Positions 1-7,878 of a stretch of DNA of 64,000 nt are shown here, piece after piece (positions within the stretch are counted from its first letter, which is position 1; every line of letters starts with the position of its first letter). Position numbers and translations under genes: made by a program. A model generated the notes under the pieces. The model made no database searches. It had not been told where the DNA came from and was given only the letters and a program-made list of their open reading frames with translations. The DNA comes from Saccharopolyspora_C sp040643635. GTDB lineage: Bacteria; Actinomycetota; Actinomycetes; Mycobacteriales; Pseudonocardiaceae. The DNA lies in contig NZ_JBEYUS010000001.1 in assembly GCF_040643635.1 (NCBI RefSeq), positions 1 through 64,000 on the forward strand, written 5' to 3'.

Positions 1-393
1 GGCCAGCAGGTCGGCGAGGCGTTCGTCGAGGTACCGGCGGTTGTAGCTGGCGGTGAGGCTGTCCCGGAGGCTCTGCTCGCGGGCTTCGGCGTGTTCGCGC
101 CGCAGCCGGTTCACCTCGTGCCGGAGCTGTTCGGGCACCCGCGGGGTGTCCTGGGTGGACAGCAGGTCCAGCGCGGAGCGCAGGTGGTGGTAGGCCTGTC
201 GCCACTGCCCGCGGGACGCGAGCAGCGCAGCGATCGACTCGTGCAGTTCCACCATGCCGCCCTCGTTGGCGAGCTCGTGACGCGTGCGTCGCGGCCCGAG
301 GTCCGGCGGTGGGGCCGGTGCGGGGCACAACGAACGCGCGACGTCCTCGCGCAGAGGTTCGGGTCCGGCGAAGCCGTCGCGCAATCCGGTCAT
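1..393 (-). CDS. GGDEF (diguanylate cyclase-like) protein, N-terminal part
   Basis: The gene runs off the left edge, so only the first 131 residues are visible. Residues about 49-82 form a helical TPR-like hairpin (ELHESIAALLASRGQW), followed by a highly charged helix at about 88-108. Residues 110-120 read RDSLTASYNRR, matching the D-x-L-T-x-x-x-N-R-R block that opens GGDEF domains. The catalytic GGDEF loop lies outside the window, so activity in cyclic-di-GMP synthesis cannot be judged. ATG at 393 is preceded by GGAGGTG with 6-nt spacing. No signal peptide is seen. The family call rests on one motif plus the preceding helical linker typical of actinobacterial TPR-GGDEF proteins. Confidence 0.75.
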   Translation of the reverse strand, partial: MTGLRDGFAGPEPLREDVARSLCPAPAPPPDLGPRRTRHELANEGGMVELHESIAALLASRGQWRQAYHHLRSALDLLSTQDTPRVPEQLRHEVNRLRREHAEAREQSLRDSLTASYNRRYLDERLADLLA

Positions 394-655
394 CGCTGTC
401 ACCTCCCGTCCGTGGTGTCGTCGGCTCCGGCGGGTCGCTTGAGGCGCCGGGACGCGTGTACTGCGGAATTCGCTCATCCGGCTTACCAGCCTTTGCTCCG
501 AATTGGTGAGTGAGTCTCACGTCGCCGGACTGCCTTGGTGTGTACCGGCCCTGGACAGCGGGTGGAAGTGAAACGGGATCTCCCCACCCGCACGGAGGAA
601 TCGGACGCGCCGTGTTCTACGTCACGTGCGCGCATGCGGACGTGCTCCGTTCGCG

Positions 656-1084
656 TCATGAGGCGTTCCCGGTCGGGCAGGGGGCGAATCCGTGGACCTG
701 CCCGTCGAGCAGCACGACGTGCTGCGAGCCGATCTGCCTGCCGATGATCGTGCCGTCGCGGCGCACCGTTACCTCCACGCCCACCACCCGCACGTCCCCG
801 CGGGGAGGCCCGGTGTCGTCCGGCTGGTAGCCGGGGTCCGGGCGCAACGTGCTCATCGCCGGGTCGAGCTGCACGGTGAGCCCGTCCAGCTCGCAGGTGC
901 GGTCGGCGTAGTCCGGGTGCTGGGTGCGGGTGAAGAAGTCCTGCTGCGCCTGCGCCCCCGCGCGGGCGGCGGCGTCGTTCGCGGCGAAGTAGTCGCGGAT
1001 CCGCTGCTCCGGCGGCGGTTCCTGCGGCGTGGTCGAGCAGCCCGCGAGCGCGCACGCCGCGAGGCACAGGAGAGCGATCCGCAT
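656..1084 (-). CDS. Small secreted lipoprotein of unknown function
   Basis: This encodes a 142-residue protein. It starts with a type II signal peptide: MRIALLCLAACALAGC ends in a clear lipobox (LAGC), so the mature protein should be lipid-anchored on the outer face of the membrane at Cys16. The mature part begins with a Thr/Pro/Glu-rich linker. It then shows a beta-rich segment (around RVVGVEVTVRRDGTIIG) and two further Cys residues, which could form a disulfide. ATG at 1084 lies 8 nt after the dusB stop, so the two genes are probably co-transcribed. No family was recognised. An N-terminal extension of the open frame into dusB is ignored because the lipobox fixes the start. Confidence 0.8.
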   Translation of the reverse strand: MRIALLCLAACALAGCSTTPQEPPPEQRIRDYFAANDAAARAGAQAQQDFFTRTQHPDYADRTCELDGLTVQLDPAMSTLRPDPGYQPDDTGPPRGDVRVVGVEVTVRRDGTIIGRQIGSQHVVLLDGQVHGFAPCPTGNAS

Positions 1085-1092
1085 CGTCGCCG

Positions 1093-2268
1093 TCAGCCGC
1101 CGCTGTGGTCGATCTCGGCGCCGGCGGGCACGCACCGGTCCTCCGGGTCGTCCAGCCAGCCCTCGGGCAGCACGACCTTCCCCGCGGAGCCCTGGCGGCC
1201 GCGGGGGCCCTCCGCGTCGGCGGGGAACGGCACGTCCGGGTCGAGGTCGGCGAGCAGGTCGTCGAGCTCGGCGAGGCTGGACACCAGGCCGAACCGGTGC
1301 CGCAGGTCGGAACCGACGGGGAACCCGCGCAGGTACTGCGCCATGTGCTTGCGCAGGTCCCGCACGCCCTTCTGCTCGCCCATGTGCTCGCTGAGCAGCT
1401 CGCCGTGCCTGCGCAGCACCCGCCGCACCTCGCCGAGGTTCGGCCCCGGCGGGATCTCGCGGCCGGTGAACGCGGCCTGCAGGTCGCGGAACAGCCAGGG
1501 GCGCCCGAGGCAGCCGCGCCCGACGACGACCCCGTCGCAGCCGGTCTCGGCCATCATCCGCAGCGCGTCGTCGGCGCTGAAGATGTCGCCGTTGCCGAGG
1601 ACCGGGATGCCGCGCACGGCCTCCTTCAGGCGGGCGATCGTGCTCCAGTCGGCGGTGCCCGAGTAGCGCTGCGCGGCGGTGCGCGCGTGCAGCGCCACGG
1701 CGGCCGCGCCGGACTCCTCGGCGATGCGGCCCGCGTCCAGGTAGGTGAGGTGGTCGTCGTCGATCCCGATGCGGAACTTGACGGTGACCGGGATGCCCGC
1801 GGGCTCGGCGGCGCGCACCGCAGCGGTGACGATGTCCTCGAACAGCCGCCGCTTGTACGGCAGCGCCGACCCGCCGCCCTTGCGGGTGACCTTCGGGACG
1901 GGGCAGCCGAAGTTCATGTCCACGTGGTCGGCGAGGTCCTCGGCGACGATCATCCGCACCGCGTCGCCCATGGTCGCCGGGTCGACGCCGTACAGCTGCA
2001 TCGACCGCGGGTGCTCGTCGGCGTCGAACGTGATCATCTGCATGGTCTGCGGGTGCCGCTCGACCAGCGCCCGGCTGGTGATCATCTCGCAGACGTAGAG
2101 CCCCGCGCCGTACTCCCGGCACAACCTGCGGAACGCCACGTTCGTGATCCCCGCCATCGGCGCGAGGACCACCGGCGGATCCACCGCGTGCGGCCCGATC
2201 CGCAGCGAGTGCGCGGGCGGGTTCTCGGCGGTCGGCACCATCGAATCGAGCACGGTCACGCCCGCCAT
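1093..2268 (-). CDS. dusB: tRNA-dihydrouridine synthase (DusB type)
   Basis: This is an FMN enzyme that reduces uridine to dihydrouridine in tRNA D-loops. The 391-residue product carries the family motifs in order: LAPMAGITN near residue 36 (FMN site), MNFGCPVPKVTRKGGG near 120 (catalytic Cys and substrate-binding residues), VTVKFRIG, ALHARTA, and PVLGNGDI with VVVGRGCLGRPW towards the C-terminal FMN-phosphate site. Length fits the family. I chose ATG 2268 (MAGVTVLDS); the longer frame upstream has arginine-rich, non-conserved sequence. It is followed by the lipoprotein gene in the same operon and lies divergent from tRNA-Lys, a substrate type for the enzyme. Confidence 0.93.
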   Translation of the reverse strand: MAGVTVLDSMVPTAENPPAHSLRIGPHAVDPPVVLAPMAGITNVAFRRLCREYGAGLYVCEMITSRALVERHPQTMQMITFDADEHPRSMQLYGVDPATMGDAVRMIVAEDLADHVDMNFGCPVPKVTRKGGGSALPYKRRLFEDIVTAAVRAAEPAGIPVTVKFRIGIDDDHLTYLDAGRIAEESGAAAVALHARTAAQRYSGTADWSTIARLKEAVRGIPVLGNGDIFSADDALRMMAETGCDGVVVGRGCLGRPWLFRDLQAAFTGREIPPGPNLGEVRRVLRRHGELLSEHMGEQKGVRDLRKHMAQYLRGFPVGSDLRHRFGLVSSLAELDDLLADLDPDVPFPADAEGPRGRQGSAGKVVLPEGWLDDPEDRCVPAGAEIDHSGG

Positions 2269-2369
2269 TGTCCCTGACGCCGAACCCGACCTTCGCGGCC
2301 CCGCGCGGCCCCGGTGCACTCCGGCCCGCCGCCACACGAGATGACCACGCCCTTGTAGGCTGCCCCTGC

Positions 2370-2442
2370 GGGGCGTTAGCTCAACTGGCAGAGCAACGGA
2401 CTTTTAATCCGTGGGTTCTGGGTTCGATCCCCAGGCGCCCCA
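2370..2442 (+). tRNA. tRNA-Lys (UUU anticodon)
   Basis: The 73-nt cloverleaf folds fully. The acceptor GGGGCGT pairs with GCGCCCC, the D stem is GCTC/GAGC, and the anticodon stem ACGGA/TCCGT carries loop CTTTTAA (anticodon TTT). The T stem is CTGGG/CCCAG. CCA is encoded at 2443-2445. A tyrosine-recombinase remnant ends 23 nt after the CCA, so this tRNA was probably the attachment site of an integrated element. Confidence 0.97.
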
Positions 2443-2467
2443 CCATCCCGCCTGGTCAGCGTGCTGA

Positions 2468-2887
2468 TCAGCGATCTTCGTCGGTGTCTCGGTGCACTTT
2501 ACGTGCACTTTTCGCGGCGGACTTCGTATCCAGCGCCCGTTCGAGCACGTCCGCTGCCTCCCGGCTCACGGACTTCCGACCCATGTAGACGTCCTGCGTC
2601 ATCGAGGGCCGCGAGTGCCCGAGCTGGTCGGCGATGAGCCGAGCCGTCAGCCCCGCTTCGTCGAGGATCGTCGCCGCCGTCTTGCGGAACACGTGCGAGG
2701 TGACCCACGCGAAGCCCTCGCTGCCCCGAGTCTGCCGGTAGACCCGCAACGTGTTCGACGGGTCACGGAGCCCGCCGAGGCTGTCCGGGAACACGGGACC
2801 TTCATGGTTCTCGGCTGCTTCCCGCCGTTCGCGGAGCATCGCAACCGCCCAGGCAGCCGGAGTCGCGCCGGTCGTGTGGTCTGACAT
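2468..2887 (-). pseudogene. Tyrosine recombinase (integrase), C-terminal remnant
   Basis: Only the catalytic C-terminal part of a phage-type integrase remains, about 139 residues from an internal Met. Visible active-site blocks are SHVFRKT (box II His and Arg), QLGHSRPSM (second His region) and DVYMGRK (nucleophilic Tyr). The N-terminal core-binding domain and the first catalytic Arg are missing. Upstream sequence (2888-3231) gives no matching protein in any frame. The frame ends beside the 3' end of tRNA-Lys, the normal place for such an integrase relative to its att site. I infer a decayed integrated element; recombinase activity is unlikely. Confidence 0.8.
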
Positions 2888-3231
2888 CCGAATCGGCGAG
2901 CAGAGCTCGGGCAGGACGAGCCGTGGGCGGTGAAGCGGGGGCTGCGCCCGGCGGACCCACAGTGGAGCGCCCGAGCAGCCCGCGCCACCGGCCTGATCGA
3001 CGAATGCGGCGACGAGCCGTCGAACGGGCAGCGACGGGTCGCCGGAACCTCCCGCGGAAGTCCCGCAACCGACGCGGCCCACCGGCGCCTTCGGCCTCGC
3101 ACGGCTAGATCTTCACGGTGGACCAAGCGGCCGCCTGATCGGCGACGAACCTCGGACGTCCGTCGAGATGACCATTCGGGTGGTGACCAGGTGATCACGG
3201 TCGACACCGCCGGAGTGGGGGAAGGAACCAC
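2888..3231. other. Stretch without a recognisable gene (upstream of integrase remnant)
   Basis: No convincing gene is seen. An open frame continues upstream of the integrase remnant on the minus strand to 3082, but its sequence is arginine/proline-rich and resembles no integrase part. It is probably degraded mobile-element DNA. The last 100 bases must hold the promoter of the ferritin-like gene; GAAGGA at 3221-3226 is its ribosome-binding site. Confidence 0.5.
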
Positions 3232-4203
3232 GTGTTCGGTCGGAACCAAGTCGTGAAAATGATCAACCGGAGCGCGGAGGGTCAGGCTGATCGACGCCGC
3301 TTCCTGCGCAGTGCCGGGTTGGGCGGTCTGGGTGTGATCGGCGCGGCGACCATGTCGTCCACGGCATTCGCGCCGGTCGCTGCTGCCGCGGAGGCGCCGA
3401 GCGATGGAGCGATCCTGAACTTCGCTCTCAACCTGGAGTACCTCGAAGCGCAGTTCTACTCGTATGCGGTGACCGGCGCGGGAATTCCGGACAAGCTCAC
3501 TGGCGGCACGGGTGCCCGCGGTGGCGTCACCGGAGGTCGTTCCGTGCGGTTCGAGAGCAAGATGGTCCGCCAGTACGCGCAGGAGATCGCGTCGGACGAG
3601 CGCGCTCACGTGGAATTCCTGCGCAGTGCCCTCGGGTCGGCCGCGGTGGCGCAACCGGAGATCGACCTGCAGAACAGCTTCACCGCCGCGGCGCAGGCCG
3701 CCGGTCTCGTACGGCGCGGGGAGGCTTTCGACCCGTTCGCCAACGAGGACAACTTCCTGCTGGCTGCTTACCTGTTCGAAGACGTCGGGGTGAGCGCGTA
3801 CAAGGGTGCAGCGCCGCTGGTGTCGAACAAGACCTACCTGGAGGCGGCCGCCGGCATTCTCGCTGCCGAGGCTTATCACGCGGCGAACATCCGCAGTGCG
3901 CTGTACTCGAAGGACACCGGCTTGCTCGGGACGGGTCTGCTCGGCCGCGACCTCAAGGAGGCTTCGGTCAAGCTCTCCGATGCGCGGGACTCCCTGGACG
4001 GCGCCGACGACCTCGATCAGGGCGTCGTGGACGAGAACGGGAGGGCGAACATCGTGCCCACCGACCAGTTCGGCGTCACCTACAGCCGCAGCGCCGGGCA
4101 AGTCCTCAACATCGTGTACCTCACCGCTCAAGAGGCGACCTCGGGTGGATTCTTCCCACGCGGGGTCAACGGTGAGATCAACACCAGCGCGGCCAGCGGC
4201 TGA
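3232..4203 (+). CDS. Tat-exported ferritin-like protein (PCC13-62-like)
   Basis: This 323-residue protein starts with a twin-arginine signal: DRRRFLRSAGLGG at about residues 21-33, a hydrophobic stretch, then AAAAEA as the likely cleavage region. The mature part is a Ferritin_2-type helical bundle like plant desiccation-related PCC13-62 and its bacterial relatives. Glu/His-bearing helices such as LNLEYLEAQFYSY, EIASDERAHVEFL and GILAAEAYHAANI give the E...E-x-x-H pattern of diiron carboxylate sites. It should therefore act outside the membrane, perhaps in metal or oxidative-stress protection; that role is inferred. GTG 3232 has GAAGGA 5 nt upstream. It sits inside the tRNA-Lys-adjacent scar, so it may be element cargo. 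Confidence 0.85.
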   Translation: MFGRNQVVKMINRSAEGQADRRRFLRSAGLGGLGVIGAATMSSTAFAPVAAAAEAPSDGAILNFALNLEYLEAQFYSYAVTGAGIPDKLTGGTGARGGVTGGRSVRFESKMVRQYAQEIASDERAHVEFLRSALGSAAVAQPEIDLQNSFTAAAQAAGLVRRGEAFDPFANEDNFLLAAYLFEDVGVSAYKGAAPLVSNKTYLEAAAGILAAEAYHAANIRSALYSKDTGLLGTGLLGRDLKEASVKLSDARDSLDGADDLDQGVVDENGRANIVPTDQFGVTYSRSAGQVLNIVYLTAQEATSGGFFPRGVNGEINTSAASG

Positions 4204-4217
4204 GCGGAATTCCGGGC

Positions 4218-4248
4218 GTCCGGTCCGATGTCGATCATCGGGCCGGAC
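4218..4248 (+). terminator. Hairpin after ferritin-like gene
   Basis: Arms 4218-4230 and 4236-4248 pair over 13 positions with one G-U, around loop TCGAT. It starts 14 nt after the stop codon. There is no T-run, which is usual in high-GC actinomycetes. Confidence 0.65.
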
Positions 4249-4299
4249 GACCGGTCGGTCAGGGCGGTCGGCGTCGGGTGGTGTCATTGCATCCCCGAA

Positions 4300-4326
4300 C
4301 GGCCCGCGCCTTTCGGGCGCGGGCCG
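4300..4326. terminator. Perfect 11-bp hairpin, possibly bidirectional
   Basis: CGGCCCGCGCC (4300-4310) pairs perfectly with 4316-4326 around TTTCG. It lies between the rightward ferritin-like gene and the leftward small membrane gene, so it could end transcription from both sides. Confidence 0.65.
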
Positions 4327-4425
4327 ATTCAGCTGCGGCTAAGATTCTTTGCTCGACCGCACAGCGCGGAAATGGCGGCCAACTTCCGGCATCCACATGA
4401 AGACGCAGGCCAGGATCACCACCAG

Positions 4426-4785
4426 TCAACCGTATAAAGACAAAAAAATTACTAGTGCTCGCCATGTGTCTGATGAGGCCAGAGTAGTTCCGACTGCCGC
4501 CTTTGATGTGATAGATGATGGAATTATCGCCAGGGGGAGAGCGAATATTGTCAAGAACAAGCGTGCTCCACGATACCCGGCACGCAGGTTTCGGGCTGCA
4601 AATATGACGGCAATTCCCACCAAAGCTGGGACGGTGGGGACGCCGATCATCAGCCACAGCACATAAGCTCGATCCAGGATCGCGGGACGAAGCGGAGCTT
4701 CTGAAGCGTCGGGAGGCGTGGCTTGAGCACGGCGCTCAGCGCGTCGCTGAGCCCACTTGTCGAATTCCTGCTCACCTTCAACCAT
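4426..4785 (-). CDS. Small two-helix membrane protein, unknown
   Basis: This encodes a 119-residue protein. The charged N-terminus (EGEQEFDKWAQRRAERRAQ) is followed by two hydrophobic segments: AYVLWLMIGVPTVPALVGIAV at about 51-71, with a continuation into FAARNLR, and ARLFLTIFALPLAIIP at about 82-97. The tail after that is not hydrophobic until the last few residues. ATG 4785 was chosen because the acidic/basic start resembles similar actinobacterial small membrane proteins; its ribosome-binding site (TAGGGTC) is weak. The 3' half (4426-4660) is clearly AT-richer than its surroundings, with several A-runs, suggesting foreign or decaying DNA. No family was recognised, and the C-terminus may be truncated. 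Confidence 0.5.
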   Translation of the reverse strand: MVEGEQEFDKWAQRRAERRAQATPPDASEAPLRPAILDRAYVLWLMIGVPTVPALVGIAVIFAARNLRAGYRGARLFLTIFALPLAIIPSSITSKAAVGTTLASSDTWRALVIFLSLYG

Positions 4786-5207
4786 GACCCTAGTGAAGCA
4801 GTTCAGAGTGATCCGCACCTCACATTCGACCAGATCGTGTTGTCGTCTTCGGAGCGCCTGTGCGGGACATTCTGCAACCGGAACCGGCCCGAGGCCGTGT
4901 TCTCTGTGCATCGCTGTTTGCGGCCTCGCCAGTTCCAGATCAACGCCCAGCGTGGGGCATGTTCGACTGACGCTTCAACGCTGGCTCTACCCCGCGCGGG
5001 ACACCGTTGGTCGTAGTCACCCGCAGGCCAAGGTCACGATGATTCGTCAAAGCGTTGGCTTGGAATGCCGGTAGACGACTTCTGTCGGGCGGCTGACCCC
5101 GGTGCAGGCGGAAGCCGCATCGGCGGGCCAGCTTGCGAGAGGCTGGTCGCCAGGCCACGGCGGCATGAGCAATCAGCATGACGCGCTCTGTTGGCCGGGA
5201 GGTGCTG
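4786..5207. other. 422-bp stretch without a recognisable gene
   Basis: I find no coding frame with the expected third-position GC bias in this stretch. Short frames on both strands give low-complexity or Cys/Ser/Arg-rich products. Base composition is lower in GC than the flanks. It is probably eroded DNA of the same island as the neighbouring pseudogenes. GGGAGGT just before 5208 is the ribosome-binding site of the peptidase E pseudogene. Confidence 0.5.
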
Positions 5208-5847
5208 ATGAGGCTGTTGCTGAGCTCCTGGTTCCTGACTGCCGATCGCCGTCCACCGGCCCTGCCCAGCACCCTGCGCAGCGGGAAAGCGGGCGTCGTC
5301 TTGAACGCGCACGACGGGGCCGGTAGCTCGCGTGCTCGTGATCATGCTCGCGAGGTGCGCACGTTCGAGAGCTTCGGTTATTCCTGCGAAGAACTCGATC
5401 TCCGCGACTACTTCGCCGCTGCGGAAGACCTTTCCCGACGTTTGGCCGAACTCGATCTCATCTGGGCTTCGGGCGGCAATGCGTTCGTCCTGGCCCGCGC
5501 CATGACCCTTGCCGGGTTCCGCGATGCCCTCCTGGAGCAGTTTGGCTCGGCCGGAGTTCGTCTACGGCGGCTACTCGGCGGGAGCGTGCGTGGCCGGACC
5601 GGACCTCCGGGGCATCGACCTCATCGACGACCCGGACACCCTGCCGGAGGGCTATCCGCCGGGCATCGCACCGGAGTGCCTCCGCCTGGTGCCCTATCGG
5701 ATCGTTCCGCACTGGCGATCTGCACACGCCGAGGCGGAAGGCGCGGAGCGGGCAGCCGCTCATCTGGCCGACAGCGGGCTGCTGCACGAATGCCTGCGGG
5801 GCGGGGAAATGGTGAACGTCGACGCCACCACCGGGTGGGCCGGCTGA
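5208..5847 (+). pseudogene. Peptidase E-like (S51 family) gene with a frameshift
   Basis: Peptidase E is a cytosolic Ser dipeptidase with a class-I glutamine-amidotransferase-like fold, usually about 200-230 residues. The first frame (from ATG 5208, ribosome-binding site GGGAGGT) carries MRLLLSSWFLT and DLIWASGGNAFVLARAM. The second frame, +1, continues with FVYGGYSAGACVAGPDLRG, which holds the catalytic Ser, then VPYRIVPHWRSAH. Removing one T from the TTT at 5541-5543 would join both frames into a complete protein (GAG CAG TTG GCT CGG CCG GAG TTC). So the lesion is a one-base insertion, either real or a sequencing error. It belongs to the same scarred region as the integrase remnant. Confidence 0.85.
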
Positions 5848-5986
5848 CCGCCTTCCGCGGAAGTTCCGGCCGAACGTCCTCATCGACCTGAAGAACCGTG
5901 GCACCTGGCACCGTCCGGGAAGAAGCCCTGATCGCGCGCTTCTTCGGTCGAAGGGCCTTTGCGCGGGTGGCGCGTGCGACGTCCGG

Positions 5987-6436
5987 TCATGCTCCGCTGG
6001 TCAGCACGGGCCAGATGTCCACTGACCACTTGTCGCGTACGAGCGGCACATCATCTTCGGTGGGTGCCGCATGGGTGGCCAGGACGCCGACGCCTCCCCG
6101 GAAAGGTGGAGTGAAAGGGATTTCCGGGACCGCACCCGCCGTAGTGGGTGCAAGCTGGTTCGAGCTGATGAAGAACTCGCCCCGGAAGCTTTTCCCGTCG
6201 CCGTCACGAGCCGGCTCGGATTCGAGGAATCGAACTCGGAGCAGTGCCAGCTCGTCGTCGTAGCACTCCGAGTAGAACCCGACTCCGGTTTCGGTGAACG
6301 CGACACCGGGCTGCGCATGTCGGAGTATCAAGTGTGGTGGATCGCTTGTGGCGTCCATCGGCCAATTGCCGAAGTAGAAGGCGCCGAACTCGACTGCGAC
6401 CAGTCGTTCGTGCGCGGCGATGATCCGCGGCGACAT
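5987..6436 (-). CDS. Hypothetical protein, 149 aa
   Basis: No family was recognised. The product (MSPRIIAAHERLVAVEFG start) is a soluble, probably beta-rich protein with no signal peptide or membrane helix. Features include FGAFYFGNWP near the N-terminus, a central ETGVGFYSECYDDELALL segment and VRDKWSVDIWPV at the end. Many aromatic residues and alternating hydrophobics suggest a small sandwich or barrel. ATG 6436 is preceded by AGGTAGG 7-8 nt upstream. It stands alone between the peptidase E pseudogene and the VOC gene; codon use is ordinary for the window, although GC is a little lower. Confidence 0.6.
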   Translation of the reverse strand: MSPRIIAAHERLVAVEFGAFYFGNWPMDATSDPPHLILRHAQPGVAFTETGVGFYSECYDDELALLRVRFLESEPARDGDGKSFRGEFFISSNQLAPTTAGAVPEIPFTPPFRGGVGVLATHAAPTEDDVPLVRDKWSVDIWPVLTSGA

Positions 6437-6576
6437 GGCGCAGGCCTACCTGGCCACATCTCTCCTGGCAAGAGCGCGATGTCGTGGGGAGGGGAACGGC
6501 CGCGACATGTGCGCACGGACCCTGATCGGACGCCGAGTCGGCCGGGACCGTCGGGGGCCGTCGTTATGCTGCGGGG

Positions 6577-7005
6577 ATGGAGCAGCGGGTGAGTCTGGTC
6601 ACGCTCGGCGTGGACGATCTGGCGCGGGCGAAGGCGTTCTACGAGCGGCTCGGGTGGCGCGGGCAGGAGCTCAGCGAAACCGTGTTCTTCCAGACCGGGG
6701 GCAGCGCGTTCGTGCTGTGGGGGCGGGAGGAGCTCGCACGGGACTGCGGCCTGCCGGTGGATCGCGGGTTCGGCGGTGTCTGCCTCGCGCACAACGCCCG
6801 ATCGGCGGCCGAGGTCGACGAGATCGTCGCGGCGGCCGAGGTGGCGGGCGCGGTGGTGACCAGGCGTCCGGCGGAGACGTTCTACGGCGGCTACGCGGGC
6901 GTGTTCACCGACCCGGACGGGCATCCGTGGGAGATCGCGCACAACCCGGGCTTCCCGCTCGCCGCCGACGGTTCCCTCACCGTTCCGGACCTCGGCGCCC
7001 AGTAG
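6577..7005 (+). CDS. VOC (glyoxalase/bleomycin-resistance fold) protein
   Basis: This 142-residue protein has one vicinal-oxygen-chelate module pair. VSLVTLGVDDLARAKAFYERLGW opens the first beta-alpha-beta-beta-beta unit and GGYAGVFTDPDGHPWEIAHNP closes the second, with Glu at the usual metal-ligand position of the last strand. The first strand lacks the His ligand, so it may bind a ligand rather than catalyse. Start ATG 6577 has no clear Shine-Dalgarno; TATGCT at 6565-6570 lies 6 nt upstream, as expected for a leaderless mRNA. Substrate is unknown. Confidence 0.85.
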   Translation: MEQRVSLVTLGVDDLARAKAFYERLGWRGQELSETVFFQTGGSAFVLWGREELARDCGLPVDRGFGGVCLAHNARSAAEVDEIVAAAEVAGAVVTRRPAETFYGGYAGVFTDPDGHPWEIAHNPGFPLAADGSLTVPDLGAQ

Positions 7006-7175
7006 CCGAGTGCTTCCGCAGCACCGCGGGCGGCGGGCGGAAGAGCCGGCGCCCTACCGCGAGCACCAGCGGCAGCGGCCGGTGATCGTAGGTGCGCAGT
7101 GCAGCTGCGGGCGCGCCCGCTCAAGCCGTCGGACCGTACCCGGCGATCGGGCGCGGTGGGCGGTGTTCCGGGGGA

Positions 7176-7790
7176 TCAGCGGTGGGCGAGGAGGGCTTCG
7201 GCCGCTGCCCGGGCGTGGCGGGCCGGGGCGGGGGTGCCGGTGATCGCGGCGGTGGTGATGGCGCCTTCGGCGAGGACGTTGAGCTGCTCGGCCAACGCCT
7301 CCCGCTCGGCCGCCGCCTTCGGCTCGGCCAAGGCCTTCCGCTCGGATGCCTTCCGGTCGGTTCGCGGCTCGTCGGTGTCGGTGAGCAGCGTGGTGAGGTA
7401 GCGCTGCACCTCGGCCTTGTGGTCGCGGACCGCGGCGGCGACGGCGGGACTGGTGGCGCCTAGCTCACCGAAGGAGTTCAGGAACGCGCAGCCGTGGAAA
7501 CCCGGTTCGGAGAACCACTCGTGCAGCCAGTCGAAGACGGCGAGCACCTGTTCGGCGCCTCGGGCGCGGGTGGTGACGGAGCGGGCCAAGGAGTCGCGCC
7601 ACCGCTCGTCGCGGCGCCGCAGGTAGCCGACGACGAGCTGCTCCTTCGAAGGGAAGCACTGGTAGAGGCGCTTGAGCGAGACGCCGGAGGCGGCGCGGAT
7701 CTCGTCCATGCCGACGGCCTGCACGCCGCGCGCGTAGAACAGCTCCTCGGCGGCGTCGAGCAGCCGGGTGGTGGCGGTGCGCTGGTCCAT
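7176..7790 (-). CDS. TetR-family repressor of the divergent NTF2-like gene
   Basis: The 204-residue product has an N-terminal TetR helix-turn-helix at about 8-54 (TRLLDAAEELFYARGVQAVG ... GVSLKRLYQCFPSKEQL). The C-terminal effector half is alpha-helical, with CAFLNSFGELG in the middle as in TetR proteins related to YcdC/AcrR subgroups. A charged Lys/Glu/Arg stretch (RKASERKALAEPKAAAERE) sits before the last helices and is unusual; it may be an inserted linker. ATG 7790 has GGGAG 8-9 nt upstream. Two GAGAACG-NN-CGTTCTC palindromes lie between it and the divergent gene at 7879, so it probably represses both directions. Confidence 0.88.
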   Translation of the reverse strand: MDQRTATTRLLDAAEELFYARGVQAVGMDEIRAASGVSLKRLYQCFPSKEQLVVGYLRRRDERWRDSLARSVTTRARGAEQVLAVFDWLHEWFSEPGFHGCAFLNSFGELGATSPAVAAAVRDHKAEVQRYLTTLLTDTDEPRTDRKASERKALAEPKAAAEREALAEQLNVLAEGAITTAAITGTPAPARHARAAAEALLAHR

Positions 7791-7809
7791 CGGTCTGCTC
7801 CCTGGCGTG

Positions 7810-7856
7810 GAGAACGTGCGTTCTCTAGGTTAGCAGCGCGGAGAACGCACGTTCTC
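7810..7856. promoter_or_regulatory. Paired TetR operators (GAGAACG-NN-CGTTCTC)
   Basis: Two near-identical 16-bp palindromes, GAGAACGTGCGTTCTC at 7810-7825 and GAGAACGCACGTTCTC at 7841-7856, lie in the divergent promoter region. Their centres are 31 bp apart, close to three helical turns, so two dimers could bind the same face of the DNA. The adjacent TetR is the obvious ligand. Confidence 0.85.
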
Positions 7857-7878
7857 CGACGCGCGAGAGGAGAGCACC

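Noticed and set aside
4940..5345. Minus-strand frames between the small membrane gene and peptidase E
   Set aside because: They overlap the peptidase E reading antisense and show no recognisable domain or normal codon bias; a transposase remnant was considered but no motif was found.
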